Shown here piece after piece: positions 1-20,767 of a stretch of 64,000 nt of DNA; the first letter of the stretch is position 1, and each line of letters starts with the position of its first letter. Below the pieces are notes generated by a model. The model saw only the letters and a program-made list of their open reading frames with translations. It was not told where the DNA came from and did no database searches. Location: positions 9,444,868 through 9,508,867 of the forward strand of contig NC_087183.1 of NCBI RefSeq assembly GCF_035594125.1. The letters are read 5' to 3'. The position numbers and the translations under genes were made by a program. The DNA is from Scylla paramamosain. Lineage: Eukaryota > Arthropoda > Malacostraca > Decapoda > Portunidae.

Positions 1-169
1 GACACCCGAAGGCAGCAGTGGGTGAAAACAAGCAAAATAAAGAAAAGTTTGGCTGTGAGAAGGTGCTAGACAGCCAGCCATAGTAACGAGGAGGCAGGAA
101 GATAGATCACAACCACCACCACCATCACCACCACAGGGAAGGTAAGGTCAGGAAGTGTTAGAATAAATA

Positions 170-237
170 TAGGTAACTTAACGTAACTTTTTAATGAATA
201 AATTTAGGTAACTTAACGTAACTTTTTAATGAATAAT
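170..237. repeat. 35-bp tandem duplication
   Basis: A unit of about 35 bp beginning TAGGTAACTTAACGTAAC and ending in TTTTTAATGAATAA is present twice head to tail with almost no differences, suggesting a recent duplication. Confidence 0.8.
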
Positions 238-1260
238 TGAACAATCCACGGTTTTAACTCATTTTAACGCATCTCACCTAACCTCCAGCACAATATATCC
301 GTGTCATCCTCGTCTCATTGCTATAAACCGTAAAATTTAACTTAATTAAAATGTAAACAATCTGGGTCATCTCTATTTATCAGCCATTATCTATCTTATC
401 TGTGAGTGTTTTAAACCAATACTGTCGCAAAGCGGAGCCACATGAGCAAACTTTAATATCCGCTCGTTAGATATACCTGCCATTACTTAGTTTAAGTTTG
501 GCGAGGGTTTAAATGAGTGAGAAGGGTTGGTCGTCCCCTCCACTGGCCCCCCACCACCATCTTGGATAAGGCTCCCCAGCCCCCTCCGGTTCCAATATTA
601 TTTTTTTTTATTTCCTAAGTATTTTATTTCGGCTTGTAGCTAAGATTTTATGGTTTGTAAAAATATTTCGTTGTTTTTTTAAGTTATTTGAGCGCGTGTG
701 TTGCGTGAAAAGTGGTGATTTTGGCGTTGTTTTTGTGTAAATAAGAGGGCCGTTTTCGGCGTATTTTTTTACGGTCCCAAAACTAATTTTTTTATTTCAG
801 CCTGTACTAGGTTCTTATTGGTCTTAAAAAATAGTTGGTGTTTTTTTAAGTGTGTTGCCGTCCCGCTCAGTGAAATGCGTGCACCGTACACTTGTTTTTA
901 TTTCGTGTTCAACTTCCAATAATATTGATTTTTTTTTTCGGTAGATTTTTTATTTGTGCTTCTAGCTCACTCTAAATGGTTTTAGAAAATAGTTCAGATT
1001 TTTTAAAGTGTTTTCCGTTATGTTTAAGCCAGAATGGGTGAACATTTGAACGATTTTAAATAGGGTGAAGGTTCCAACAGTTTCCAGATACTTCTTTTTA
1101 AATATCTTTAATACTACTGCGTTTTGAAATGTGTTGTTATTTGTGGCATAAGTTAAAATGTGTGGCAAGTCTGAATTTATAAAGCATTCCTGTCAAGCTG
1201 CGTTTTTTAGAGGGGTCATTTTCAAAATGAAATACGTACGTACGTAAATAACGGTCGCTG

Positions 1261-1313
1261 TGACGTCATCAACCCCCAGCCGTGACGTCACAAGCCCCCC
1301 AGCCGTAACGTCA
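1261..1313. promoter_or_regulatory. Cluster of three CRE/ATF-like octamers
   Basis: TGACGTCA occurs at 1261-1268 and 1283-1290, and the one-mismatch form TAACGTCA at 1306-1313. The spacings are 22 and 23 bp and the linkers are C-rich (CCCCCAGCCG), so this is a short 22-23 bp tandem repeat whose unit carries a palindromic CRE. CRE octamers bind CREB/ATF bZIP factors in animals. Whether it is used here is unknown, and no transcription start can be assigned to it. Confidence 0.45.
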
Positions 1314-1391
1314 TCAGAGTGGTACCTTCCCTAACTCCCTTCCAGTCCCTCCCAGTAAATATTCAGTGTTTTTTTTTTTCAAGGTATTTCA

Positions 1392-1393
<2 letters not shown>

Positions 1394-1440
<47 letters not shown>

Positions 1441-1568
1441 GCCTTATTTTTCGTTGTACAGATGGTGATGCAGTGTGTGTTGCTTTGTCTTTCGTTGTGC
1501 AGATTGTTATGCAGTGTGTGTGTGTGTGTGTGTGTTGCCTTATCTTTCGTTGTACAGATGGTGATGTA

Positions 1569-1623
<55 letters not shown>

Positions 1624-1651
1624 GCCTTGTCTTACATTGTACAGATGCTTA

Positions 1652-1704
<53 letters not shown>

Positions 1705-1732
1705 GCCTTGTCTTTCGTTGTACAGATGCTTA

Positions 1733-1781
<49 letters not shown>

Positions 1782-1825
1782 TGTGTGTGTGTGTGTTGCC
1801 TTGTCTTTCGTTGTACATATGCTTA

Positions 1826-1868
<43 letters not shown>

Positions 1869-1918
1869 GCCTTGTCTTTCGTTGTACATATGCTTATGCA
1901 GTGTGTGTGTGTGCGTGT
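1394..1918. repeat. Compound minisatellite: GT tracts alternating with a ~34-bp block
   Basis: Seven copies of a ~34-bp block (TGCCTTGTCTTTCGTTGTAC followed by AGATGCTTATGCAG or close variants) alternate with GT tracts of variable length. The later copies are nearly identical, while the first three carry GGTGATG or TTGTTATG variants. The pattern suggests expansion by unequal exchange or slippage of a composite unit. Confidence 0.85.
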
Positions 1919-1920
1919 TG

Positions 1921-1948
1921 AAAATGTACGCGCGCGCGCGTACATTTT
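1921..1948. repeat. Perfect 28-bp palindrome with CG-alternating core
   Basis: The sequence AAAATGTACGCGCG followed by its exact reverse complement forms an uninterrupted palindrome. Its centre is an alternating CG/GT-type purine-pyrimidine tract able to adopt cruciform or Z-DNA. It lies at the junction of the GT minisatellite and the following AC-rich duplication. Confidence 0.85.
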
Positions 1949-2050
1949 CAGTTTGTTAACTGTCTAAATAATAAATCGTTTATAATTATTATTATTATTA
2001 TTACACACACACACACACCTGTAGTTCAAGAGATTAGGTTAAGTTTGCTT

Positions 2051-2110
<60 letters not shown>

Positions 2111-2170
2111 TACCTAGAGAGAGAAAAAATACGAATAAGAAAAAATGCTTACACTTATATTACGCACAAA

Positions 2171-2220
<50 letters not shown>

Positions 2221-2277
2221 CACACACACACACACACACACACATTTTCAGTTTGTTAACTGCCTAAGTAATAAACC

Positions 2278-2352
<75 letters not shown>

Positions 2353-2490
2353 ACACACACACACCTGTAGTTCAAGAGATTAGATTAAGTTTGCTTAAAC
2401 ACAAACACACACACACACACACACATTATCTAGAGAGAGAAAAATACAAATAAGAAAAAAATGCTTACACCTAGATTATGCACAAACAAA

Positions 2491-2520
<30 letters not shown>
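1940..2520. repeat. ~300-bp tandem duplication containing AC and ATT microsatellites
   Basis: Two consecutive copies share the same order of landmarks: TTTTCAGTTTGTTAACTG, an ATT tract, an AC tract, CTGTAGTTCAAGAGATTAG, another AC tract, TAGAGAGAGAAAAA, and GCACAAACAAAC. Copy 1 starts near 1943 and copy 2 near 2245. The copies differ mainly in microsatellite length; the ATT tract of copy 2 covers about 2280-2350. Confidence 0.75.
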
Positions 2521-2521
<1 letters not shown>

Positions 2522-2929
2522 CTGTAATCAAAGAGGGTACCACGGGGCTTCTTGTTCTTCCTCGCCAGCATTGGGTTGACCTTCCCAGTCCGAAAATTGA
2601 AGGAGGGAAGGTCAACAGTGTCACCGAGGTAGCGGGTGAACTGGGGCTTGCTTCGGAACTTCTTGCCATTGGGGCTAAGAGAGAGAGAGAGAGAGAGAGA
2701 GAGTTTTATTTTTTTAATAATTTCGTAGATTTTTGCTGTTTTGGTTTTATTTGTCAGAGAGAGAGAGAGGGAGGGAAACATAAACACAAACACACACTTA
2801 CCTGTAATAATACACATCTACTTTACCACAAGTCAGCCCAGTTTTCCTCAGCACTTCCTCTCTTTTCCAGCCGCACGGGAGGGCAGAACACTCATAGCAC
2901 CTTTCCTTTTTTTCTATCTGCACCAACAT
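2522..2929 (-). CDS. MBD2/3: MBD2/3 methyl-CpG-binding domain protein, 5' part
   Basis: Two minus-strand exons, 2802-2929 and 2522-2674, join in phase (a Ser codon is split across the junction) and encode about 93 residues. They contain nearly the whole methyl-CpG-binding domain. Recognisable parts are CYECSALPCGWKREEV, RKTGLTCGKVDVYYYSPNG, KKFRSKPQFTRYLG and DTVDLPSFNFRTGK, in the order of animal MBD2/MBD3. Family members bind (methylated) CpG DNA and recruit the NuRD deacetylase/remodelling complex in the nucleus. The intron is only 127 bp and consists largely of an AG microsatellite. The start is uncertain: the ATG at 2929-2927 is in frame, but TGCAG just after it at 2918 could be a splice acceptor, with the true start in an upstream exon. 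A strong donor at about 3150 (minus) could end a 5'UTR exon. Later exons lie beyond the left edge. Confidence 0.87.
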
Positions 2930-3016
2930 CTTGTGAGAGCGAGGGAGAGGGAGAGGGAGGGAGTCACAGAACTTGCCGTCTGTGAACGAGTAACAATGAA
3001 GAAATTATTGGCGGAG

Positions 3017-3085
<69 letters not shown>
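3017..3085. repeat. Hairpin-forming CT-TA-GA microsatellite
   Basis: A CT tract runs directly into a TA tract and then a GA tract. The whole is self-complementary (CT pairs with GA around a TA centre) and can fold into a long hairpin. It lies just upstream of the first recognisable MBD2/3 exon on the minus strand. Confidence 0.8.
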
Positions 3086-3087
<2 letters not shown>

Positions 3088-3327
3088 TAGTGGAAGAAAA
3101 AGGATCCAACCAGATTGTGAAAAAGATTCCTAAGTCTCACTGTGACCTTACCTGCCATGATCGGCATGGTCTGAACGCAGTAATGTTGTACCTCCAAGCA
3201 TTGTCCGTATAATATTCGTTATAAAAATAAGAATTGATCAAGAGAAAGTAGAGCTGAAATCTTAGGTTATTTTCTTTCTTGATTAGCCTACCTATACTTT
3301 TAGAATATACATGATTACCTTTAACAC

Positions 3328-3330
<3 letters not shown>

Positions 3331-3408
<78 letters not shown>
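3331..3408. repeat. GA microsatellite
   Basis: An uninterrupted GA tract of about 78 bp lying between MBD2/3 and the SPG21 3' end. Confidence 0.95.
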
Positions 3409-3411
<3 letters not shown>

Positions 3412-3648
3412 TGTAAACCAGTTTATATTTATTATATAAAATGCAAAAAATATCCTAAAGCAAAATTTTATGTAGGCCCTTTTCAGTTGTTTTATCTTTG
3501 ATGATAAATAGAAAGTTTTACTTTTTTTAGGTGAGCGCACCAAATTCCACTCACATTCTGTGATATGGAGTGGCACACCAGCAATGAAAGCATGTGTGTG
3601 GGTTGAGGCAAGCAATGCAAATATGAAACCCACATATGTAAATAACAT

Positions 3649-3654
3649 TTTATT
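3649..3654 (-). terminator. Candidate polyadenylation signal of SPG21
   Basis: AATAAA on the minus strand, about 1 kb downstream of the SPG21 stop codon. The interval 3655-4651 has no gene, lacks long microsatellites and is plausibly the 3'UTR. Confidence 0.45.
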
Positions 3655-4651
3655 GAAAAATGTTACAAGACTTTAATAGAACCATATTTCCCGTCCTCAT
3701 CCATTGACTGTAAGGTACATGAAGCATATACTCTTTTCTTATACTATCACATTACCTCTTGTACAAAAATACTCTTCAGTCTCCCTACACATGGGCACAA
3801 AATGAATACCCAGATCTTAGCAGAAGCATCTCCAGTTTCATGTGCTATCAAAAGAAAGGCTATAATAATAAAAAGGATATACAGCAGTATCTTTTAACAA
3901 ATTTCTTATAAACTTTACTGATTTAAGTTCACCCACAATTGTGAATCCTTCAAAGGTTTTACAACCAATTGTATATGGAAGGGCCAGATGGCAGATGTTT
4001 GACATTACCCTAAAATATAACTCAATATTTGTGCATGACAAAAGTGACCAGCACAATGAAGCTGATGAAACAAAGAGCATCTAAGTGGCCACACATTACC
4101 AAAACTGCACCAGTGTAGAGAAAACACTATAACAACTAGGAGGGTGATGCATTACATTACTGAGATACCTTCACAACACAGTTTGAAATGGCACTCATGA
4201 ACTTCTACGGTGAATTATAATGGAATTTGGCTCTGACTGCTTGGAAAACACATATGCACTATTAAAGATGATGACACTAGCATAATGATTTTACAATCCT
4301 TGTCTATTGGTGATGCATACATTAAGTTTATATTTCATAACAGAATACTGTAACAACTAATATAACAATATTAGGCCTGTACTCCTGTCCAAGCTTTCCA
4401 AGTAGCCACAAATGCCTTAATGTCTTAAAATACAACAGTAGCATAATTATGACTATGCTTTAGGCTTCATATTGCTGCTTTACACAGGAATTTAAGTACA
4501 ATAGTATACCTAAATATAAACACTATACATTTATAGAGATGAAATATAAACAATGAACACATGGCACTGATCTCCCTCACAAAGCATGGGTATGTGCCAA
4601 ATACTGTTCACACCAGCATAGCATCTGCACCATTGTCCTGCCCACCACCTG

Positions 4652-14860
<10,209 letters not shown>

Positions 14861-17222
14861 TGAGTGAAGACAGACCCTGTTTTAATGAGGGAAGGAAAAG
14901 CATATCATTAATAACACTTTATTTTTTTAATGAGAAAAACACTATTTTCTGTATCCATATTCTGCAACTTAACCCTTTCACCTAAAATGATCTTGGGACC
15001 TTATGGTTATTACAGTACCAATGTCTAAGGTGCTGTACTTAGTTCCCCTGATGAAGAGTTTGATCCAAGGCAAAGCTAAATATTTATCCTGCCTTCAAAT
15101 CAATCTCTCAGAGTTTCCATGAAATGCCTAATGGATGGATTAAACAACAGACTAACACTGACCTCTACAAGATTCCAAACACCAACATCTCACTGAAACT
15201 CCTACATTTTACTTTCCCATAACACACATCCATGTGATTACAGGTGCATGTCTTTGGTACACCAGTAATACATCCAAAATAACTAAATATTAAAAGTAAA
15301 TCTTATCAGTAAGTTTATCACAGATATTGTTTCCCATTTAATCATGTTGAAAAGATTCATCTGTATTTTCATAAAAAAGAAAGAAAATAAATAAATAAAT
15401 AAATAAATAAATAAACAAAATAATAATAATAAAAATAATAACACAGTAAAGAAAGTAATGACCTAGACTATGCTACTAACTTCTAAGTGTTCCTTGCCAA
15501 CACTCAGTGGATTTCATAAGACAACAGAACAACTTTTCCAGGTATTAGTATTTCACTGTCTTTAGTACCACTGAAGTACCACTTTACCAGCCAAGGCACA
15601 CAAAATAACTGCCACACCCTGTGTCTTTCTCAAAAGCTCTACTTATGACGTGCTGAACTGTCACGAGATTATAGTCATCCATTAATTAAGATGACAAACT
15701 GAATTGCGAATGACTTTTTGAGATGGCATGGCGTTGAATCGTATCTTGATCTGTGACAGTGAGTGCAACACAAAATAGAACTAAAGTGAAATAATACACA
15801 ATTTTCTTGAACCTTTCACCACACAACACTGGAGGACCGCAGCGGTATCCCCCTCGCTCACTAACACTGACGTGCTGAACACCCGCTTGGACCATCTTAT
15901 CCAAGCTAATCCTCACCCAGCAACAGTTCCACAGCCAGCGTCTCACTGCTTCTGTCCACGTCTCCAAACAGTTCCAGTGGGCTGCGGCACAAACCACAAA
16001 TGACTCAGGTGGCCGACAGGCGCGACCAGGGACGATATTGGCCTGACTTCTGTTGACGACTAACGTTCAGATAACCTTGGCAGGCAAGGAAGAGGCCAAC
16101 AGTTGGAAGCGCTATTGTGCTGTAATACAGTGACTGCGAAAGGACCTTGAGCCTCTGGATATTATCTTAGGCCTCACCAGCCTTCCTCCTTCCCCTTTAA
16201 TTATAGATAAATGTTGACTCGAGATTTCGGTCACTTGTTATCCCCCCCCCCCTTTACCTTTACCCCTATGAAGTGTGTAATAAGGATGATACCGTGTGTA
16301 TACATGTTCTTAGATGTATACACACAATAATTGATTTTTAAGGTAAATAATATTTGTAAACATGAATACAGCTCTCTTTCTTTACGAGCAGCACGTAAGA
16401 TTATACCCACCTCAACCGCCTGCCCTCCCCGCTCTCTCACATGACGTTTTCACGTAGTCCTTAACATCCTAACCTCCTCATCTCAGTGACATATCAATCA
16501 GTAGGTTTCAAAGAGCCACATATTCATCTATATGGGCATTTCTGTTTCGTAAGTGAGCGACAGAACGGAACATCACGTACACAAGTGAAAGCAGGGAATT
16601 TCCTTAACTCTAGGGACTTCAAATAAATATCCCTAAGCGGAGAATATTGTAATTATCATCACAATGCCACAAGAAAATTATGTCCATGCACAGCTACATG
16701 ATAATATAATGAATGCAAACACATGCACAAGAAAATAGTAACATACCGTGATAAACATGTGAAAAAAAACATGGATTCTATATAGTTCCTTGGGAAAAAC
16801 AGTGTGCTATATTTCAGTTTAGGGACAAAAGGTGCCAGTCTCCCCTTTACCTCCGTAAGGGGAGGTAGCACTCATTTCTACATCAAAATAGACAAGGAAA
16901 GCTTCTCTCTTCCCAGTCCTTACCAGTATTCGAATACAGGTAAGAAAGTATGACCTGCGAGTCTCATAATCATTTGATGTCTGCCATTTTCACGATAGTG
17001 TTTTCCTCTTGGAATCTACGTAGTCGGTATCATGTAAGTGACAAACGTCGCAGCTTTTTTTTTTTTTTTTCCGTGATAACATTTTTTTTTTAAGGTAAAT
17101 ATCTTGCTTGATCAGATCCACCTATTCACTAATTTTGTTAATTTAATAGGTTTATTTTCCTATCATACCCATTATGTTTAGTAATTTATTCTTATTCATC
17201 TCTTGTCAAGCTGAAAAACTAG

Positions 17223-17303
<81 letters not shown>
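17223..17303. repeat. TA microsatellite
   Basis: Uninterrupted TA tract of about 80 bp. Confidence 0.95.
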
Positions 17304-17306
<3 letters not shown>

Positions 17307-18751
17307 CTATCATTTATAGGAGTCGCCGGTGGTGTGAAGGAAGGTTAGGTGAGATCCTTTTTCCCAGATGCTTTTCACGAGTCATTAGTGTTCCAGAAAG
17401 GTTATTCATTTCGATATCGATTACGAAGGGGTTCACAGTACGTGGGACTTAGAAATGTTAGTTAGGGTTAGGCTAGATTTCCCTTCCTTTTCTCATCATT
17501 ATTTTGAGTGGCTAATTGTGTCTAGGATGATTTACTTCGTTCATGCTTCAAGGAAGATGATTAATATTTTCTAGTTGAAATGTCAGGTTCGGTGAATACT
17601 TCTCCACACTTTTATTAGTTGCCTGTTAGGTTAGTTTTTCCCGTATGCTTTTATGAGTGATTTCCTATTAAAGTACGGGATTGAAAGCTAGCTTAGTTGA
17701 TTGATTGATTGGTAGTTGTCATAGCCGCGGCAACGGCGGAGTGACGGGTCATTTGCCGTGTGTGTTGGTTGGTGCATCGCGCGTCAACAATCAATAAGCA
17801 AGTAGGTTAACGCTTACTTGCTTGACCTCCAAGAAAGACGTCATTCAGACTTGTCGCCATTCCTCCACAGGAAATACCGCAATATTCACTTGTATCTGGT
17901 AAATATCCTGCAGCGGTCGGTATTTTTTCGCTTTTTTTTTTCTTACCATTGTTTACTAATTTATACTCATGTCATTTGTCATATGATAACATTTGACTTA
18001 AGAAATACTGACAGTGCTCCGGGTAGTTAAGGATGGGCGACAGCACGTAGGTGTAACTTCCCTCACTTTTAAGGTTGACATAACGCTTGTTTGAAGTTAC
18101 CAAGAACTTTGTCATAGAAACCGGCGAGCTGTAATTGTACACACACATACACACATTGCATCAGGAAACGCAGAGTGAAACAGTTCAACTCATTAGGTGT
18201 TGAGGCACTTTAGAGGTGGGATGGAAGCATTAAATAAGGGGAGGGAAGGCGATTTTTTTTTTTTTTTCTTCCAGTAACGGGGTAGCAGTGCGAGCCTCCA
18301 CAACTGTCGACCGACGTTCTTGACACATGAAATAAAATAGTCAATGTTGAAGATTATCAGTTCCCTATTCCCAGCCCCTCGAGGCCGTTCCTTTCCAGGA
18401 ACTCTGAGTGGCCATATCTGTAGAATTCACTTGTTGATTGATTAATTATTCATTCTGCAGCCAGTGCAGTGCACTTTTCTTCCTGTAAATATTTTACACT
18501 ATCTTATGCTCAGGGGGAAAGTTAACAGGCTCCGCCCTCCTCCTTTATTGTAATTCTCAGTAGAACAAGCAATCAATCTTTCTTAAGCAGGGGGAGTGGC
18601 GGTTGGGAGGGGGGTGACGGCATGATGAAAACATAATGGCGATCAGGTATAAGTTTTTATTTATTTATTCATTTTTTGGTGAAAAGGTAAGGAGACAATG
18701 GGAAATGTGATTAAGGCCTGAGGCTGCCAAGAATTTTTCAGCTCACAACTT

Positions 18752-18856
<105 letters not shown>

Positions 18857-19401
18857 CTACTTAAATTTGTAATTACTTGTATATCTGTGCCTGTCTTTAT
18901 GATGACTCCCATATTGCTTGCAAAATTTTGACGTATGATTGAATTTAAACTAATATTTAAAATTGTTAATTTGTGTTTGCTATTCATCCTTAAATGTTGG
19001 AATCTGTCCTGTGTCCCTTGCTAATCCCCTAAGATGAATGAGTGGCAGTCTTCACGTGTTTCTGTTCATACAGGATGAATTTGATCTTAATCCAGTTTTA
19101 CATCCCCCCCCATCTCTCTCTCTCTCTCTCTCAATTTAATACCACTTTATTTTCCCAATTTATAGGGACACTTTCTTTCACATCCACATAAGAATAGTCT
19201 CACCATCCTTGCATACATATCCTCTTCCATTATCCAGGAGCCCAAACCATTTTCAGGTGCTGTGCAAAGTGATCTCATTTTATAGCATAATTATCTCTCC
19301 ATTAGATATGTCCATACATTTGATTTTAATCTCAGCATCTGTTTTATTAAATTCTGATAATTCCTTCAATTTGCAGGAAGTTTCAGCAATCCACCACAGC
19401 C

Positions 19402-20548
19402 ATGTCTCAGAGATCACAAGTAATACAGCTGTATAAAAATGTAAGTGCAGATATATGTATGTAAGTTTCTTCCATTCCAAGTATTAATACTGTGCTCGAG
19501 TTATCCATGTTTGCCTTTTGTGTGAGACTACAGATATTCGAGATTTAACTGGTCAGAAAATGACTTATACTCAGTACAAGAGATAATTTGCATGAAGGGA
19601 AATGTATGAATGAAATCAAGTGACAAAAATTATAAAGACATGTAAAGGTAGTTGTTCATGTAGTGTACATTTCAAGAATATTACTGTTTTCAATTGCAGA
19701 TGTCTAAGATCCTGAACATCTAAATAAAAAGAATAACATGGAGATTGTAGACAAAATAACTTCCATATCTCCAGAACCATCATTAACTTACCTCTCTTTT
19801 CTCACATGTGCACACACACTTCCCACATATTCCCCTTCTACTTCTTATTATGCCCAGCTTTGGAGCATTATGGAAACAATGAAAAATTAATCTGATGGCA
19901 GTATAAATTTTAGCTATGAGAGGCACCATTGTCTGGGATCGATCCTGTGTCATTAACATCACAGTAGCATGCTCTTTTAACATGTTACCAGTGAAGCCAT
20001 AAGTGATCAAGACCTAAACAATTTTTGTCAGTCTAGACTCTATAGACAGTTGTGGCACTACACCTATACTCACACTTTCTTACTGCATTCACACACTTGA
20101 CTTCTCTTCATTCACTACCTTACTTTCACTTTCCCTTACATTCATATAATCACTTATTTCCTTTTCCTTGTACATAGACCCAAGCACTCCCGTGCTTTTA
20201 ATTTACTGCATATCCTCACTCTCACTTCCCTTGATGTATTCCCTTGCTGCTTTTTTCCATGTGCTTCCTCACTCTGGCTTCCTGCACACACCCTCACTGC
20301 CTTCCATCCCCTAGCTGCTGTACCTGGGACGTGAGTATCCCATGGGGTATGAGTACTTCAGGGAGAAGCTGAAGAATGCCTTCCTCAAGAACAGACACGA
20401 GACAGACCCCAGGCGGATTACGGAGATGATTGCCCGTGGCGAGTATGTCATTAAGGAGATTGAGGCGCTATACATGTTGCGCAAGTACAGGACTCTCAAG
20501 CGACGCTACTACGACACGGAGGATGCCAACAAACAGGCCACCAACTAG
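19402..20548 (+). CDS. ETFRF1: Electron transfer flavoprotein regulatory factor 1 (LYRM5)
   Basis: Two coding exons, 19402-19440 and 20315-20548, join in phase 0 across a GT-AG intron and give 90 residues, the usual length of the family. The N-terminus [13 protein letters not shown] joins [18 protein letters not shown]. This is followed by [35 protein letters not shown] and LKRRYY, collinear with vertebrate LYRM5/ETFRF1. Family members are small mitochondrial-matrix LYR-motif proteins that bind acyl-carrier protein; ETFRF1 binds the electron transfer flavoprotein and displaces its FAD. The LYR tripeptide reads LYK, as in other ETFRF1 proteins. The exon begins at an acceptor at 19376 (TTTGCAG) or 19386 (TTTCAG), so the 5'UTR is spliced. 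A possible poly-A signal AATAAA is at 20762-20767. Confidence 0.95.
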
Positions 20549-20761
20549 GGCATACTTGGACCATTGGTTTTGCTGGTGTGGTTCATTGGTTAAGTTTAAA
20601 GTTTCTCCAAACCAGTAATAATTTGAAAATTTATGATATATTACAAGCTGTGGAGTATTAGGAGAATCTATCACTTGAAAGGCTTAGTATTGATAATGTT
20701 GGTCTTTTATCTTAAAAGATGAAGATATATTTCTTGATAAAATATTGATGATACTGATAAT

Positions 20762-20767
20762 AATAAA
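20762..20767 (+). terminator. Candidate polyadenylation signal of ETFRF1
   Basis: AATAAA about 215 bp after the ETFRF1 stop codon, the first such hexamer downstream. Confidence 0.4.

Larger units (their letters stand above)
1..1393. other. Non-coding DNA at window start (probably MBD2/3 intron)
   Basis: No coding exon could be recognised on either strand. The region is AT-rich with several T-runs. It holds a 35-bp tandem duplication near 170-237 and a cluster of three CRE-like octamers at 1261-1313. Because the MBD2/3 exon at 2522-2674 ends with a donor pointing leftward on the minus strand, this stretch is probably intron of that gene, but the next exon is not visible. Confidence 0.5.

Noticed and set aside
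1394..1918. Regular blocks separated by variable spacers, superficially CRISPR-like
   Set aside because: The spacers are all GT tracts, the blocks vary, and the context is an animal genome. It is a compound minisatellite.
1366..2383. Long open frames of Cys-Val, Thr-His and Ile repeats
   Set aside because: They are translations of GT, AC and ATT microsatellites in several frames and both strands, with no non-repeat domain.
15686..15997. 103-codon open frame on the minus strand upstream of SPG21
   Set aside because: No recognisable domain. It overlaps the likely SPG21 5'UTR/promoter area and has a composition typical of that.
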